The translations under genes and the position numbers were made by a program. DNA of 64,000 nt, from NCBI RefSeq assembly GCF_000025185.1, contig NC_013720.1, forward strand, positions 2,170,001-2,234,000, given 5' to 3'. Below are positions 8,530 through 18,183 of the stretch, in pieces. The notes under the pieces are model-generated. The model did no database searches. It saw nothing but the letters and a program-made list of their open reading frames with translations, and was not told where the DNA came from. The stretch's first letter is position 1. Every line of letters begins with the position of its first letter. This DNA comes from Pirellula staleyi DSM 6068 (GTDB lineage: Bacteria; Planctomycetota; Planctomycetia; Pirellulales; Pirellulaceae).

Positions 8530-9948
8530 ATGGTGCTATCGATCCAACAGCGTTCCGCAGGTGCGCTCCACTCTTGTCGGCCCGATCGGCGCAGCAGCCC
8601 CACGCGACGCGAGCTCCTTTCGATTGGCACGCTCGCTCTCGGTGGGCTCATGCTGCCGCAGCTGCTCGAGGCGGAAGAGCGAATCGCTCAAAAATCGTGG
8701 ATCAAAAAGAAGTCGGTGGTGGTTCTGTTTTTGGGAGGTGGCGCCAGTCACATCGAGACGTTCAATCCGAACATGGATGCGCCTCAGCCCTATTCGAGCA
8801 TCACGGGGGAAGTGCAAACCACCGTGCCAGGAATGACTTTCGGCGGCACCTTTCCGAAGCTTGCATCGGTCGCGAAACAGATGGCGGTGGTGCGGTCGTT
8901 CAGCCACGGCATTGGCGACCATGTGAAGGCGATTGCCCATGTGCTCTCGGGTGGAACCGATCCGACGGGCGAGGCCAAGCTGGGCTATGGCATGGGCTGT
9001 GCCACGGCCAAACTGGGTGGCGCGACGCATCCCCAAACGGGCCTGCCGATGAACAGCATCGTCACCTCGGAGGAGGTTGATAGTCAGTATCGGACCGAGC
9101 GAGGAAGGATCGAGCGAGGGGCGGCCCCTAACGCTTTGGGATCGTCGGTGGCGCCGTTCAATCCGAGTGGTGGTGGCACCATGCTGAAGAACATGGAGCT
9201 GTCGCTGCCGATCGATCGACTCGATGATCGCCAGGAACTGCTCGCGCAGCTCGATCGGGTCGATCGCCAACTCGATACCAGCGGGGCGATGCTCGGGACC
9301 GATCGGTTTCAGCAGCAGGCGATCGAGTTGATCGTTCGCGGGGCCAAAAGCGCCTTCGATCTCTCGAAAGAAGATCCCCGGACCATCCAGCGTTACGACA
9401 CGCGGAAGTTTCGTGTCGGTAAGAAGTCGTTTCAGCCATCGCAGCTCGGTCGGCAAATGCTTCTGGCTCGTCGGCTGTGTGAGTCGGGATGTCGGTTTGT
9501 CACCGTGCAATCGTCGGGCTGGGATATGCACGCGGATGGCAATAACCCTGGTGTCGCTGCCGGGATGGAGATGCTCGGCCGGCCGCTCGATCATGCCGTG
9601 CATACCTTCCTGACCGATCTGGCCGAGCGAGGGCTCGACCGCGATGTGCTGCTGGTGATTACCGGCGATTTCGGCCGGACTCCCACGATCAACAAAAATG
9701 GTGGCCGCGATCATTATCCCAAGCTCGGAACGCTCGCCTTTGCTGGCGGTGGATTGAAGCTGGGGCAAGTGATCGGCTCGTCGACGGCCAAAAACGATGC
9801 ACCTGCCAGCGATCCGATTTCGCCAGCGATGCTGTGCTCGACCGTCATGCGGACGCTGTTCGACCCCGGGCAGTTGCGTCTCGATTCGAGTGTTCCCCGC
9901 GATCTGGCCCAGTTGGCGGAAGGCCGGTACATCGAGGAACTCTTTTAA
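8530..9948 (+). CDS. DUF1501 family protein, Tat-exported
   Basis: A 472-residue protein of the DUF1501 family, which belongs to the alkaline-phosphatase/sulfatase-like fold. The N-terminus carries a twin-arginine signal (SPTRRELLSIGTLALGGLMLPQLLEAEE), so folded export is likely. Family motifs: LFLGGGASHIETFNPN, MTFGGTFPKLA, HGIGDHVKAIAHVLSGG, VITGDFGRTPTINKNGGRDHYP. Planctomycetes carry many copies, commonly next to DUF1549/DUF1553 cytochrome-containing partners; no partner is present here, so this is an orphan copy. The frame is open from 8443, but the ATG at 8530 puts the twin arginine at the usual distance. The biochemical function of the family is not established. Confidence 0.88.
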   Translation: MVLSIQQRSAGALHSCRPDRRSSPTRRELLSIGTLALGGLMLPQLLEAEERIAQKSWIKKKSVVVLFLGGGASHIETFNPNMDAPQPYSSITGEVQTTVPGMTFGGTFPKLASVAKQMAVVRSFSHGIGDHVKAIAHVLSGGTDPTGEAKLGYGMGCATAKLGGATHPQTGLPMNSIVTSEEVDSQYRTERGRIERGAAPNALGSSVAPFNPSGGGTMLKNMELSLPIDRLDDRQELLAQLDRVDRQLDTSGAMLGTDRFQQQAIELIVRGAKSAFDLSKEDPRTIQRYDTRKFRVGKKSFQPSQLGRQMLLARRLCESGCRFVTVQSSGWDMHADGNNPGVAAGMEMLGRPLDHAVHTFLTDLAERGLDRDVLLVITGDFGRTPTINKNGGRDHYPKLGTLAFAGGGLKLGQVIGSSTAKNDAPASDPISPAMLCSTVMRTLFDPGQLRLDSSVPRDLAQLAEGRYIEELF

Positions 9949-10319
9949 GCTTCCCCGTTCCCGGCCGATGAACGTCGGCCGACTTCTCGCGGCGAGCAAG
10001 CTGCCCTTGATGATGGTTTAGGGCAATTTAATGTCCTTAGTTGCGTGAAATATACTCGTTTCTGCGTAAATGCCTGAGAGTCTCTTGGTGATTCTCCTGA
10101 ACGAGTTAGGTCAAACCAAGAGGCCTTTAGGGGCTGCCGTCGCCTCTCCCTTAGTGTCGCTGCTGGCTCCTGCTGGCCGAGGCTTCGTTGGTTTGCGGCC
10201 CCGAAGCTGATTGCTCCTTCGTTGACCCGGCTCGCTGGGCGGTTTAGAGTGCAAGTCGCGCTAATCTTTAGCTGCCTCTTTTCTCGACTGCCGCTCTTCG
10301 TAGAAACAGTGCCCTGCCG
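9949..10319. other. Intergenic region before hisF
   Basis: About 370 bases without a supported gene. The only structure noticed is a distant inverted repeat CTCTTGGT (10082-10089) / ACCAAGAG (10115-10122) enclosing 25 bases. There is no T-tract. Confidence 0.4.
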
Positions 10320-11087
10320 ATGCTTGCCAAGCGTGTGATTCCGTGCCTCGATGTGAACCAAGGCCGCGTGGTGAAGGGGACCAACTTTCTGAACCTGCGC
10401 GATGCTGGCGATCCGGTGGATGTGGCCGCACGGTACGAGCAAGAAGGGGCGGATGAGCTCGTTTTTCTCGACATCACCGCCAGTCACGAACAGCGCGACA
10501 TCATGATCGACGTGGTGCGACGCACCGCCGAGCAGGTCTTCATGCCGCTGACCGTCGGTGGCGGCATTCGCACGCTCGAAGATATCCGCGCGCTCCTAAA
10601 TGCAGGCAGCGACAAAGTTTCGATCAACTCAGCCGCTTGTAAGGACCCCGAATTTGTCCGCCAAGCCGCCAAACGCTTTGGCAGCCAGTGCATCGTGGTC
10701 AACATCGACCCCAAACGGGTGGTGAAGAACGGCGCGACCGTTTTTGAAGTCCATATCAATGGTGGGCGAACGCCAACGGGGCTCGAAGCCGTCGCGTGGG
10801 CGCAGCGTGTCGAAGAACTCGGCGCGGGGGAGATCGTCCTCACCAGCATGGATTGCGACGGCACGAAGGACGGCTACGATCTGGAAGTGACGGCGGCGGT
10901 GAGTAGTGCGGTCGGCATTCCGGTCGTGGCCAGTGGCGGAGCTGGAAAGCCAGAGCATTTGGCCGACGCCGTGCTGCTGGGGAAGGCCGACGCAGCTCTG
11001 GCCGCCAGCATTTTTCACTTCGGAGAGTACACGATCCGCCAGACGAAGGAAGTGATGGCGGGGCGCGGCATTCCTGTACGCTTATAA
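10320..11087 (+). CDS. hisF: Imidazole glycerol phosphate synthase cyclase subunit HisF
   Basis: A 255-residue TIM-barrel enzyme of histidine biosynthesis. It converts PRFAR plus ammonia (from HisH) to imidazole glycerol phosphate and AICAR. The N-terminus [20 protein letters not shown] is the HisF hallmark with catalytic Asp11. VVNIDPKR supplies the second catalytic Asp (near residue 130), and phosphate-binding glycine turns are seen in [12 protein letters not shown] and [13 protein letters not shown]. Length is typical. No other his gene is nearby, so hisF is detached from its pathway partners. A pilus-type ATPase gene follows 104 bp downstream and is probably independent. Confidence 0.96.
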   Translation: MLAKRVIPCLDVNQGRVVKGTNFLNLRDAGDPVDVAARYEQEGADELVFLDITASHEQRDIMIDVVRRTAEQVFMPLTVGGGIRTLEDIRALLNAGSDKVSINSAACKDPEFVRQAAKRFGSQCIVVNIDPKRVVKNGATVFEVHINGGRTPTGLEAVAWAQRVEELGAGEIVLTSMDCDGTKDGYDLEVTAAVSSAVGIPVVASGGAGKPEHLADAVLLGKADAALAASIFHFGEYTIRQTKEVMAGRGIPVRL

Positions 11088-11191
11088 GGACTTCTTCGAC
11101 GATCGGTTTTCGAGAATAGTTGCCTGAAGAAGTGCGTGTTGGATTAGAATAGAAACTCGGCTTTTGATTCCCCGAGAAGAGGATTTGTTCC

Positions 11192-12379
11192 ATGGGACAT
11201 GGACCATCGCCCACACCGGTTCCCGCCGGACCAGCGCCAACGATTGAAGAGATGATTGCCAAAATGTCGGTCACCAGGACCGAATTGGAAGTCGATAAGT
11301 TCTTCCGCGCGCTCGTGAAGTTCGAAGGCTCCGACTTGCACATGAAGGTGGGCAGACCGCCGATGATTCGTGTGCGTAACGAACTCCGGCCGCTGAATCA
11401 TCCGAACATCGAGCGGATCGAGATGGCCAAGCTGCTCGTGCCGATGATGAACGACCGTAACCGCCGCATTTTCGACGACGAAGGTGGTGCTGACTTTTCG
11501 CACTCCTGCGATGTCGATGGAACCACCTGGCGCTTCCGCGTGAACTTGCTGCAGCAAAACGGCTGCATGGGTCTCGTGGCACGCCGTATTAATAACAAAA
11601 TCCCAAACTTCGAGGGTCTGTTCCTTCCCGCTGCGATCGAAAAGCTTTGCTTCTACGATCAAGGGATGGTGCTGCTCGCCGGTGTGACCGGTTCGGGAAA
11701 ATCGACCACCATCGCGTCGATGCTCGACTTCATCAATCGTCGCGAACGCATCCATATCCTCACGCTCGAAGACCCGATCGAATTCATCTTCACCGAAGAC
11801 AAATCGCTCATTAATCAGCGCGAAATTGGATTCGACGTGAAGGACTTCAAAATCGCGATGAAACACGCGGTCCGCGAAGATCCCGACGTGATGCTCGTGG
11901 GCGAAATGCGTGATGAAGAAACGTTTATGACCGCCATCCATGCTGCCGAAACAGGGCACTTGGTGTTCGGTACGATTCACGCCTCCAGCGCCCCTTCGAC
12001 GATCGGTCGTATTCTCGACTTGTTCCCCGAAGCGATGCACAAAGCGATTCGTTCGGCGATTGCGTTTAATATGAAGGGGATCGTCGCGCAGAAGCTCCTC
12101 AAGTCGATTAAACCCGGTGTCCCTCGCGTGCCAACCTGCGAGATCATGACCTTCACACCGATGATTAAAAAGCTGGTGCTCGAAAGTCACGATAGTAAAT
12201 TGCCCGACGCAATTCGCATCGGTGCTGCCGACGGTATGCAAGATTTTACGATGAGTTTGAAACAGTTGATCGACGATGGCCTGATCGATCGCCCCACCGC
12301 CTTTGAAGTTGCACCGAATCCCGAAGCCCTCAAAATGGCGCTCAAGGGAATCAATGTGTCTCAGCCCGGGATTATCTGA
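11192..12379 (+). CDS. pilT: Type IV pilus retraction-type ATPase, PilT family
   Basis: A 395-residue hexameric secretion ATPase. Residues 25-130 form the N-terminal domain (GSDLHMKVGRPPMIRVRNELRPL). Walker A GVTGSGKS is at 164-171, the Asp box LTLEDPIEFIF at 190-200, Walker B DPDVMLVGEMRDEET at 230-244, and the His box ETGHLVFGTIHASSAPSTIGRI follows. All nucleotide-binding residues look intact. PilT proteins depolymerise type IV pili at the inner membrane. An AG-rich ribosome-binding site (AGAAGAGGA) precedes the ATG. The stop overlaps the start of the next gene by one base (TGATG), so translation of the two is probably coupled. No pilin or platform gene is in the window. Confidence 0.88.
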   Translation: MGHGPSPTPVPAGPAPTIEEMIAKMSVTRTELEVDKFFRALVKFEGSDLHMKVGRPPMIRVRNELRPLNHPNIERIEMAKLLVPMMNDRNRRIFDDEGGADFSHSCDVDGTTWRFRVNLLQQNGCMGLVARRINNKIPNFEGLFLPAAIEKLCFYDQGMVLLAGVTGSGKSTTIASMLDFINRRERIHILTLEDPIEFIFTEDKSLINQREIGFDVKDFKIAMKHAVREDPDVMLVGEMRDEETFMTAIHAAETGHLVFGTIHASSAPSTIGRILDLFPEAMHKAIRSAIAFNMKGIVAQKLLKSIKPGVPRVPTCEIMTFTPMIKKLVLESHDSKLPDAIRIGAADGMQDFTMSLKQLIDDGLIDRPTAFEVAPNPEALKMALKGINVSQPGII

Positions 12380-14202
12380 TGCTGCGTTTGTTCGCTCTGC
12401 TGCTGTTGGCAGCTGTTTTTCTGGCTGCCGGAGCAGAGGTTGCAGTTGCTCAGGAAGCATGGCCTCAATACACCACCGACACCTCGCACAACATTGTGCG
12501 TGGTCCCGGTTTCTATTTCGCCATCTGGAAGCTGGTGCTGCTCGTCATCCCCTTCTTCTTGTGGGTGAAATCGACCGATTGGGTCAGCCGCGATCTAGCT
12601 GAAATCGGTGAAGGGATCGGTCTGCCACCCGACGTGTGGAATCCGATCATGGTCCTCACGTTTCCCCTTGTGTTTGTCACGCTGACGCTCGGGATTCCGA
12701 TCTTCCTGGCGGGCTATGCACTGGCGATCATTGCTTACGTTGCGCCGCTGGCAGCCTACGTGGTCACGCGTAATGCCAAGGTCCCCAACGAACAGAAAGT
12801 CTTCACCCCCGAGCATATCCTGCGCAAGATCAAGAACTTCGGCAAAAAAGGGGGAGGGCAAGATGCCGCTCCCAAACAGCCGTGGGAATTGGGGCCGACC
12901 GTCGAGTTCACTCCCAACAGCCCGCTGGCAAGTGTGAATCAGGCCGCTGTGATCGAAGCACGGCAAATCCCGGCGTTTGTGCCGGTGAAGTTCATGATCG
13001 CCGATGCCATCGAGAATCGAGCCGACAAGATCCTGCTCGAATTCACCGCCGATGCGGTGGCAGTGCGCTACATGATCGACAGCGTGTGGCACAACGCTAA
13101 TCCCAAAGTGCACGACAAAGATCCGCTCAATCGCGCCATGGGCGACAACATGCTGCTGGTGCTCAAGCGGATCGCGCAGCTTAACGGAGCCGATCGCCGC
13201 AGCCGCCAGGAAGGGAAGTTCAAGCTCGAGTATTCCGGCGCAAAGTACGACATCGTCATGCTCACGCAAGGGACACCAACCGGCGAACGTGTGCTGATCA
13301 ACTTTGCGATTATCACCAAGACCGTGAAGTCGCTTGAAGACCTGGGAATGCGCGAAAAAATGCGCGACACCCTGAAGGATCTGATTGGCCCCGGCGCGAC
13401 CGGCATTGTGGTGATTTCGACGATGCCCGGCGATGGTTTGACCAGCACCTGGGTGGCCGCGCTCCGGAGCACCGATCGTCTGATGCGCGACTTTATCTCG
13501 ATCGAAGATAAGGCCAAGCCCGAACCCGATATCGAAAACGTCGGCTCACAAAAATTCGACGCCGCCGCGGGACAAAACCCGGCTGCGATGGTTCCTGGAT
13601 TGATCCTCAAACAGCCCGAAGTGATGTGCTTCCCTGAAGTCACCAGCGGCGATGCGCTGGAACTCGCTGGCGACTGGATCGAGAACGAAACCAAGCTGGT
13701 GATCGCCAGCATTCGAGCCAAGGATTGCGTCGACGCAATCCAGCGCGTCATGGCGCTCAAGCCGGGCGATGTGTTCACACGCGTGATCAAGGGCGCCCTC
13801 TATCAGCGCACCGTTCGCAAGCTTTGCACCGGTTGCCGCGAAGCGGTCCCAGCGACCCCCGAAATCTTACAGCGCCTCGGTATTCCCGCCGGTCGCGTGC
13901 AAGTCCTCTACCGCGAGAAACAGCCGCTTCCACCTGGTCAACCACCTCCTCCGAAGAAAAAAGGGGAGCCCGAGGTTTGTCCCGAATGCAAAGGGATCGG
14001 CTACAAGGGGCGCACCGGCATTTTCGAAATCCTGGTGCTGAACGACGAAATTCGTGCCGCCCTGGCCAAGAATGCCAAACCTGAAATCATCAAGCAACTC
14101 GCTCGAAAAGCAGGCAATCGCACGCTGCAAGAAGAAGCGATTCTGCTGATCGCCTCCGGCGTGACATCGCTAGCCGAAGTGCAGCGCGTGCTGAAACAGT
14201 AG
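12379..14202 (+). CDS. Membrane-anchored GspE/PilB-like protein with degenerate ATPase motifs
   Basis: A 607-residue protein. Residues 1-25 look like a signal peptide or helix, and further hydrophobic segments lie at about 48-63 and 90-130. The rest aligns by eye to the GspE/PilB second half: an N2-like domain (VPVKFMIADAIENRADKILLEF), a central region, a CxxC pair (483/486, CTGC) and a second pair (534/537, CPECKGIGYKGRTGIFEIL), as in the GspE C-terminal zinc module. Where Walker A should be, the sequence is TMPGDGLTSTW (349-359), with no Lys. The Walker B region reads EVMCFPE (414-420). It is therefore probably unable to hydrolyse ATP and may act as a membrane partner of the coupled PilT. 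No frameshift is evident. Confidence 0.72.
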   Translation: MLRLFALLLLAAVFLAAGAEVAVAQEAWPQYTTDTSHNIVRGPGFYFAIWKLVLLVIPFFLWVKSTDWVSRDLAEIGEGIGLPPDVWNPIMVLTFPLVFVTLTLGIPIFLAGYALAIIAYVAPLAAYVVTRNAKVPNEQKVFTPEHILRKIKNFGKKGGGQDAAPKQPWELGPTVEFTPNSPLASVNQAAVIEARQIPAFVPVKFMIADAIENRADKILLEFTADAVAVRYMIDSVWHNANPKVHDKDPLNRAMGDNMLLVLKRIAQLNGADRRSRQEGKFKLEYSGAKYDIVMLTQGTPTGERVLINFAIITKTVKSLEDLGMREKMRDTLKDLIGPGATGIVVISTMPGDGLTSTWVAALRSTDRLMRDFISIEDKAKPEPDIENVGSQKFDAAAGQNPAAMVPGLILKQPEVMCFPEVTSGDALELAGDWIENETKLVIASIRAKDCVDAIQRVMALKPGDVFTRVIKGALYQRTVRKLCTGCREAVPATPEILQRLGIPAGRVQVLYREKQPLPPGQPPPPKKKGEPEVCPECKGIGYKGRTGIFEILVLNDEIRAALAKNAKPEIIKQLARKAGNRTLQEEAILLIASGVTSLAEVQRVLKQ

Positions 14203-14373
14203 CATCAAAACGATCCGTACCAAAACAATCAATGTGTTTTCGCAATTGTTCGGCCATCGCTGACCGTAAGTCGATCGACAACCCTGTCCCTGACTGAACA
14301 AACATAACGAGATTTACCGCTCCCCCGCGACATCGGTTCGCTGGTCGAGCGACTATAAGAACTGGGCTTCGCC

Positions 14374-15006
14374 ATGCTGTTTGGATTTCTACTCTTGGTC
14401 TTTCTCGGAACCGGTGTCGCCATCTGGTTCCAGGGACTTTGGAACGCCGCCATCACCCTGGTGAACTTGCTCCTGGCAATGCTGGTGGCCAGCAACTACT
14501 GGGAACCGCTCACCACCTTGATCGAAGGGCTCGCTGGTCAAGGCTACACCTATTTGCTCGATGTCGTTGTCCTTTGGATCTTGTTTGCAGTTACGTTCGG
14601 CATTTTGCGAACTATCACCGACACCCTCTCGAAAAAGCCGATCAAGTTCATGATGCCGGTCGAGATGGGGGGACGTAGTGTCCTGGCCATTTGGTGCGGC
14701 TGGTTGATGCTCTGCTTCGTGACATTCAGCATGCAAATGGCGCCTCTGGCGCAGGTGGAACCACTTGGCGCTTGGGCCTCGCCATCGACGAGCAGCTTCA
14801 TCGGCATGAATCCCGATCGGATGTGGCTCGGCTTTCTGCAAAGTCGATCACGCGGCGCACTTTCGCGAGGCAATTTCAGCGGCACGCGTCACCCAGAGGA
14901 CGTCGATCTCGATGTCGAGACGTTCGATCCCAATTCCGAGTTCTTGATGAAGTATCGCCACCGTCGCGAACGGAACGCTTCGTTTGAAGGGGTGCTCGCT
15001 CAGTAA
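14374..15006 (+). CDS. CvpA-like membrane protein
   Basis: A 210-residue protein with about four hydrophobic helices in the first ~125 residues (MLFGFLLLVFLGTGVAIWF; AITLVNLLLAMLVAS; YLLDVVVLWILFAVTFGILRTIT; GRSVLAIWCGWLMLCFVTFSM) and a charged tail of about 75 residues. The pattern, including the strongly hydrophobic N-terminus and the FGILRTITDTLSK segment, resembles the CvpA/colicin V production protein family, which are inner-membrane proteins of uncertain function. Assignment is by topology and is not firm. It sits 171 bp after the GspE-like gene and 70 bp before a DUF4190-like membrane protein. Confidence 0.55.
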   Translation: MLFGFLLLVFLGTGVAIWFQGLWNAAITLVNLLLAMLVASNYWEPLTTLIEGLAGQGYTYLLDVVVLWILFAVTFGILRTITDTLSKKPIKFMMPVEMGGRSVLAIWCGWLMLCFVTFSMQMAPLAQVEPLGAWASPSTSSFIGMNPDRMWLGFLQSRSRGALSRGNFSGTRHPEDVDLDVETFDPNSEFLMKYRHRRERNASFEGVLAQ

Positions 15007-15076
15007 GCGGAGCGACTCGTCCGTCCACAAGCGTTTGGCTCTTGGTCTTCTCCACTTCGTTTCTCCGCAGCGTGCG

Positions 15077-15796
15077 ATGTCGACGAGTAATCTCGAAAAT
15101 ACGAATCTCGACTCCTCGGAACTCGAGCACTATCAGAGCGTATCGCGCCTGGCGGTGATCGCCGCGCTGGTGGCGTGCGCTGCGCCGCTGGTGCTGACGA
15201 GCCCCATTTTGGCCGTCGTGCCGATGCTGGCCTGCGCGATTGCGATTGTCGCCATTCGTCAAATCAACAAGAGCGATGGGGCTCTCACCGGAAGTTCGCT
15301 CGCGGTCGGGGCGCTCCTCATCAGTCTGCTGTTCCTCGGCTGGGGACTCACGTGGCAAATTGCCCGGCAAGCCGATGTTTGCCTGAAAGCCGAAACGGTG
15401 GCCGACACGTTTGTGCAATTGGTGCTGGAGGGACGTCAGCGCGAAGCTCATCAGTTCACTTACGACACGGCCGATCGGGTTGGTTCGCTCAGCGGCATGA
15501 ACGAGCGTTACGACAAAGATAAAGAAGCTTCCGACAGCCTCAAGAACTTCTACAGCAACGCGCCGCTGCCGATCCTGCTCACCGAAGGAAAAGAGACGAC
15601 GGTGCAGTTTGTCACCGTGGCGCGGCAGGTGAAGGCAGGGAACGAGGACGTGATTATTTTGGAGTACGAGGTTCGTACGAAGTCGGGCAACGTGCTGGGG
15701 ATGTGGATTAGCGTGACGCGCCGCTATGATCCAGCTAACGGAGTGGTGAACTGGCGGATCTCGAGTGTCAGCGATCGCCTGCCGCAGGTGTACTAG
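15077..15796 (+). CDS. DUF4190-like membrane protein
   Basis: A 239-residue protein. Two closely spaced hydrophobic helices lie at residues ~20-50 (SRLAVIAALVACAAPLVLTSPILAV split by a short turn, then AIAIVAIRQI) and ~65-85 (LTGSSLAVGALLISLLFLGW). The spacing and the RQIxxSxGxLTGxxLAVGAL phrase are typical of DUF4190, a small membrane domain common in actinobacteria and planctomycetes. The remaining ~130 residues are soluble and probably extracytoplasmic, with a fold not recognised here. The ATG at 15077 is chosen because the upstream part of the open frame overlaps the preceding gene. It may share transcription with the CvpA-like gene upstream and recO downstream. Confidence 0.6.
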   Translation: MSTSNLENTNLDSSELEHYQSVSRLAVIAALVACAAPLVLTSPILAVVPMLACAIAIVAIRQINKSDGALTGSSLAVGALLISLLFLGWGLTWQIARQADVCLKAETVADTFVQLVLEGRQREAHQFTYDTADRVGSLSGMNERYDKDKEASDSLKNFYSNAPLPILLTEGKETTVQFVTVARQVKAGNEDVIILEYEVRTKSGNVLGMWISVTRRYDPANGVVNWRISSVSDRLPQVY

Positions 15797-15891
15797 CCGC
15801 TTCGGCGGCCCATGAAGGGCCGAGCGACGAGACCGATCGAACCTGGATTGATCAAGTGGCCGCGGGGCCTTACTTACGGACATCCCTTAGC

Positions 15892-16647
15892 ATGTCGAGC
15901 GAAAAGACCACTGCCATCGTGCTTCGCGTGGTCGACTTCAGCGAGACAAGTGTCGTCACCACCCTCTTTACCGAGCATTTCGGCAAAGTGAGTGCCCTGG
16001 CCAAAGGGGCTCGGCGACCCAAAGGTCCGTTCGAGAACGCGATCGATCTGCTGGCCGTGGCACGAATCGTTTTCATTCGCAAGTCCTCCGATGCACTCGA
16101 TCTGCTGACCGAGGCCAAACTCGAACGTCGCTTCCGATCAGCCGAGCGAAGCCTCGAGCGGCTGTATGCCGGCTTCTATCTCGCGGAACTTCTCACCGAG
16201 ATGACCGACACAGGCGATCCGCATCCCGAACTGTTTCATGCTAGCAATCGAGTGCTGGCCGAACTCGATGCCGGAAGTCCCGTTGCTCCGCTTGTCGCCG
16301 GGATCGAACTCTTCGCGCTACGGGATCTGGGGCATTTGCCGCTGCTTACCGAGTGCGCAATTTGTGGTAATGAACTGGTGAAAGCAGCTCGTTATCCCTT
16401 TGCGCTGGTCGCGGGAGGGGTGTTATGTCCACGCTGTCGCCCCGGTCAGCGGCACGTGGTGAGCGTTCGCGCCGAGGTGATCGAGGCGATGCACGGGCTT
16501 TCGCAAGCGGCACCCGAAACGTGGAGCAGCATCGCGCTTGAGCCCAAACTGGCGGGGGAAATGCGGGCTGTCACGCAGCACTATCTGGCCCATCATCTGG
16601 GGCATCGCTGCAAAATGCATCGCTGGCTGAGTGGTCGGCCCGCATGA
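15892..16647 (+). CDS. recO: DNA repair protein RecO
   Basis: A 251-residue RecO. Residues 1-80 form the OB-fold domain (EKTTAIVLRVVDFSETSVVTTLFTEHFGKVSALAKGARRPK), where the KGARRPKG stretch is the family signature. The C-terminal helical domain has the zinc-type Cys set CAICGNEL and GGVLCPRCRPG. RecO acts with RecF/RecR to load RecA on SSB-coated gaps and to anneal strands. The ATG at 15892 (MSSEKTT) is preferred over the longer frame from 15856 because RecO proteins begin directly with the OB fold. It is preceded by the DUF4190-like gene (95 bp) and followed by a TPR lipoprotein (144 bp). Confidence 0.9.
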   Translation: MSSEKTTAIVLRVVDFSETSVVTTLFTEHFGKVSALAKGARRPKGPFENAIDLLAVARIVFIRKSSDALDLLTEAKLERRFRSAERSLERLYAGFYLAELLTEMTDTGDPHPELFHASNRVLAELDAGSPVAPLVAGIELFALRDLGHLPLLTECAICGNELVKAARYPFALVAGGVLCPRCRPGQRHVVSVRAEVIEAMHGLSQAAPETWSSIALEPKLAGEMRAVTQHYLAHHLGHRCKMHRWLSGRPA

Positions 16648-16791
16648 AGTGCTAGCTCGCCAGTCAGCTAGCAACCGAGCTTTTTGCCAATCTCATCACA
16701 ATGCCTCCGAATCGACGTTGCTTCGTCGCGGGGCGATCTGTAGAAGACCCCTCCGCGAGTTTCCCTGCGCTCATAACTTCCGAGGACACGG

Positions 16792-18123
16792 ATGTCCCGA
16801 CCCGCGAAATGCCGAACATCGTCGCTCGCCATCTACCTGCTGGCGATCGCCTGCTCCTTTGCTGCGAGTGGCTGCACGCTGATGCGCCCCCGAAGTAGCG
16901 AGCAGTCGGGCGCTGCGCCTGTAGCTGGCAGTGAGCCATCGCAACCACCGAGCGATGTCCAGCAAGCTTCTTACGACGATGGCGACAAACAAGAAGAGTC
17001 GTTCCTCGAGTGGGAAGATCTGTCGCTCAAGAACTTAGGTAAGACCACCAAACGACTAGCCGGCCAAGGCCCCGATCGTAAATTGGCTCAGCAACTCTAC
17101 CGCGAAGCAGAAGAGCTTTACAAAGAGGCAGCCGCCGCTGAAGGCTCGCGCCGTAAAGAAATGTTCTTTGCCGCTGCTGCGAAATTCGAAGAAGCGGCCG
17201 ATCGCTGGCCCAGTTCGGCGCTCGAACAAGACGCGCTCTTCATGACCGGCGAGAGCTACTTCTTCTGCGACGAATATCCCGAAGCTAACACGTTCTACGA
17301 GCGGCTGATCAAGCAGTATCCGAACAACCGCCATCTCGACTCGGTTGAAACCCGCCGCTTTGCAATCGCCAAGTACTGGATCGAACACAACCGCGAGAAT
17401 CCCGAGCAATTCTGGTCGTTCAACTGGTTCGACGAGACCCGCCCATGGCGCGATTCGCGTGGTCAGGCGCTTCGAGTGCTCGACAAAATTCGTATCGACG
17501 ATCCCACCGGTCGCCTGGCCGACGATGCCACTCTCGCCGCTGCGAACGAACATTTTGCCTCGGGTAAATGGACGAAAGCCGACGATTGGTATACCGATCT
17601 GCGTCAGGCGTATCCGACGAGCGAGCATCAATTCCTGGCTCACTACTTGGGGCTGAAGGCGAAACTCAACAGCTACATGGGACCCGATTACTCGGCCAAT
17701 TCGCTCGACGAAGCAGAGAAACTGATCAAGCAGATTCGCCGCCAATTTCCCAACGAAGCGGCCAAAGAATCGGACTTCCTCGACCGTGCGGCAGCGGAGA
17801 TCCGCTACAAGAAGGCGGAGAAAGTTTGGAACGTGGCGAGCTACTACGACAAGCGTGGTGAATATCGCGCCGCAGCCCATCACTATCGACGAATCGCTGC
17901 TGACTTTAGCGACACACCGTTCAGCAGCCGCAGCGATCAGCGTTTGGCTGAAATTGGCCAGCGTCCCGCCGTCCCGGCTCCCAAAGCGCAGTGGCTGGTC
18001 GATCTGCTGCCGAAAACCGATCGTTTGAAACCGTTCCTCGAGGCGAATGCTCGCGCGAAGGCGGAAGAAGAGGCTCAAATGGCTCAGCAGCCTCCCGAGC
18101 TTGGCGAAACCTTGCAGCGCTAA
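16792..18123 (+). CDS. TPR outer-membrane-assembly-like lipoprotein (BamD/YfiO-like)
   Basis: A 443-residue lipoprotein. The signal peptide ends in a lipobox (CSFAASGC, Cys near residue 28), followed by a Ser/Pro/Gln-rich linker. From about residue 95 there are TPR-like helices: AAKFEEAADRWPSSALEQDALFMTGESYFFCDEYPEANTFYERLIKQYPNNRHLD is the clearest block and closely follows the BamD/YfiO style. Later repeats are weaker. BamD is part of the BAM complex that inserts outer-membrane beta-barrels; BamD proteins are usually near 245 residues, so this is a longer relative. The next gene is LptE-like, which fits a cell-envelope role. A ribosome-binding site (GAGGA) lies before the ATG. Confidence 0.72.
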   Translation: MSRPAKCRTSSLAIYLLAIACSFAASGCTLMRPRSSEQSGAAPVAGSEPSQPPSDVQQASYDDGDKQEESFLEWEDLSLKNLGKTTKRLAGQGPDRKLAQQLYREAEELYKEAAAAEGSRRKEMFFAAAAKFEEAADRWPSSALEQDALFMTGESYFFCDEYPEANTFYERLIKQYPNNRHLDSVETRRFAIAKYWIEHNRENPEQFWSFNWFDETRPWRDSRGQALRVLDKIRIDDPTGRLADDATLAAANEHFASGKWTKADDWYTDLRQAYPTSEHQFLAHYLGLKAKLNSYMGPDYSANSLDEAEKLIKQIRRQFPNEAAKESDFLDRAAAEIRYKKAEKVWNVASYYDKRGEYRAAAHHYRRIAADFSDTPFSSRSDQRLAEIGQRPAVPAPKAQWLVDLLPKTDRLKPFLEANARAKAEEEAQMAQQPPELGETLQR

Positions 18124-18183
18124 GGGATTCACACACGGGATTCATACATAAAGCGATCGCTTGACGGGTCGCTGGAACGATTG

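Noticed and set aside
10082-10122. Terminator after the DUF1501 gene
   Set aside because: The 8-bp arms are 25 bases apart, and there is no T-tract.
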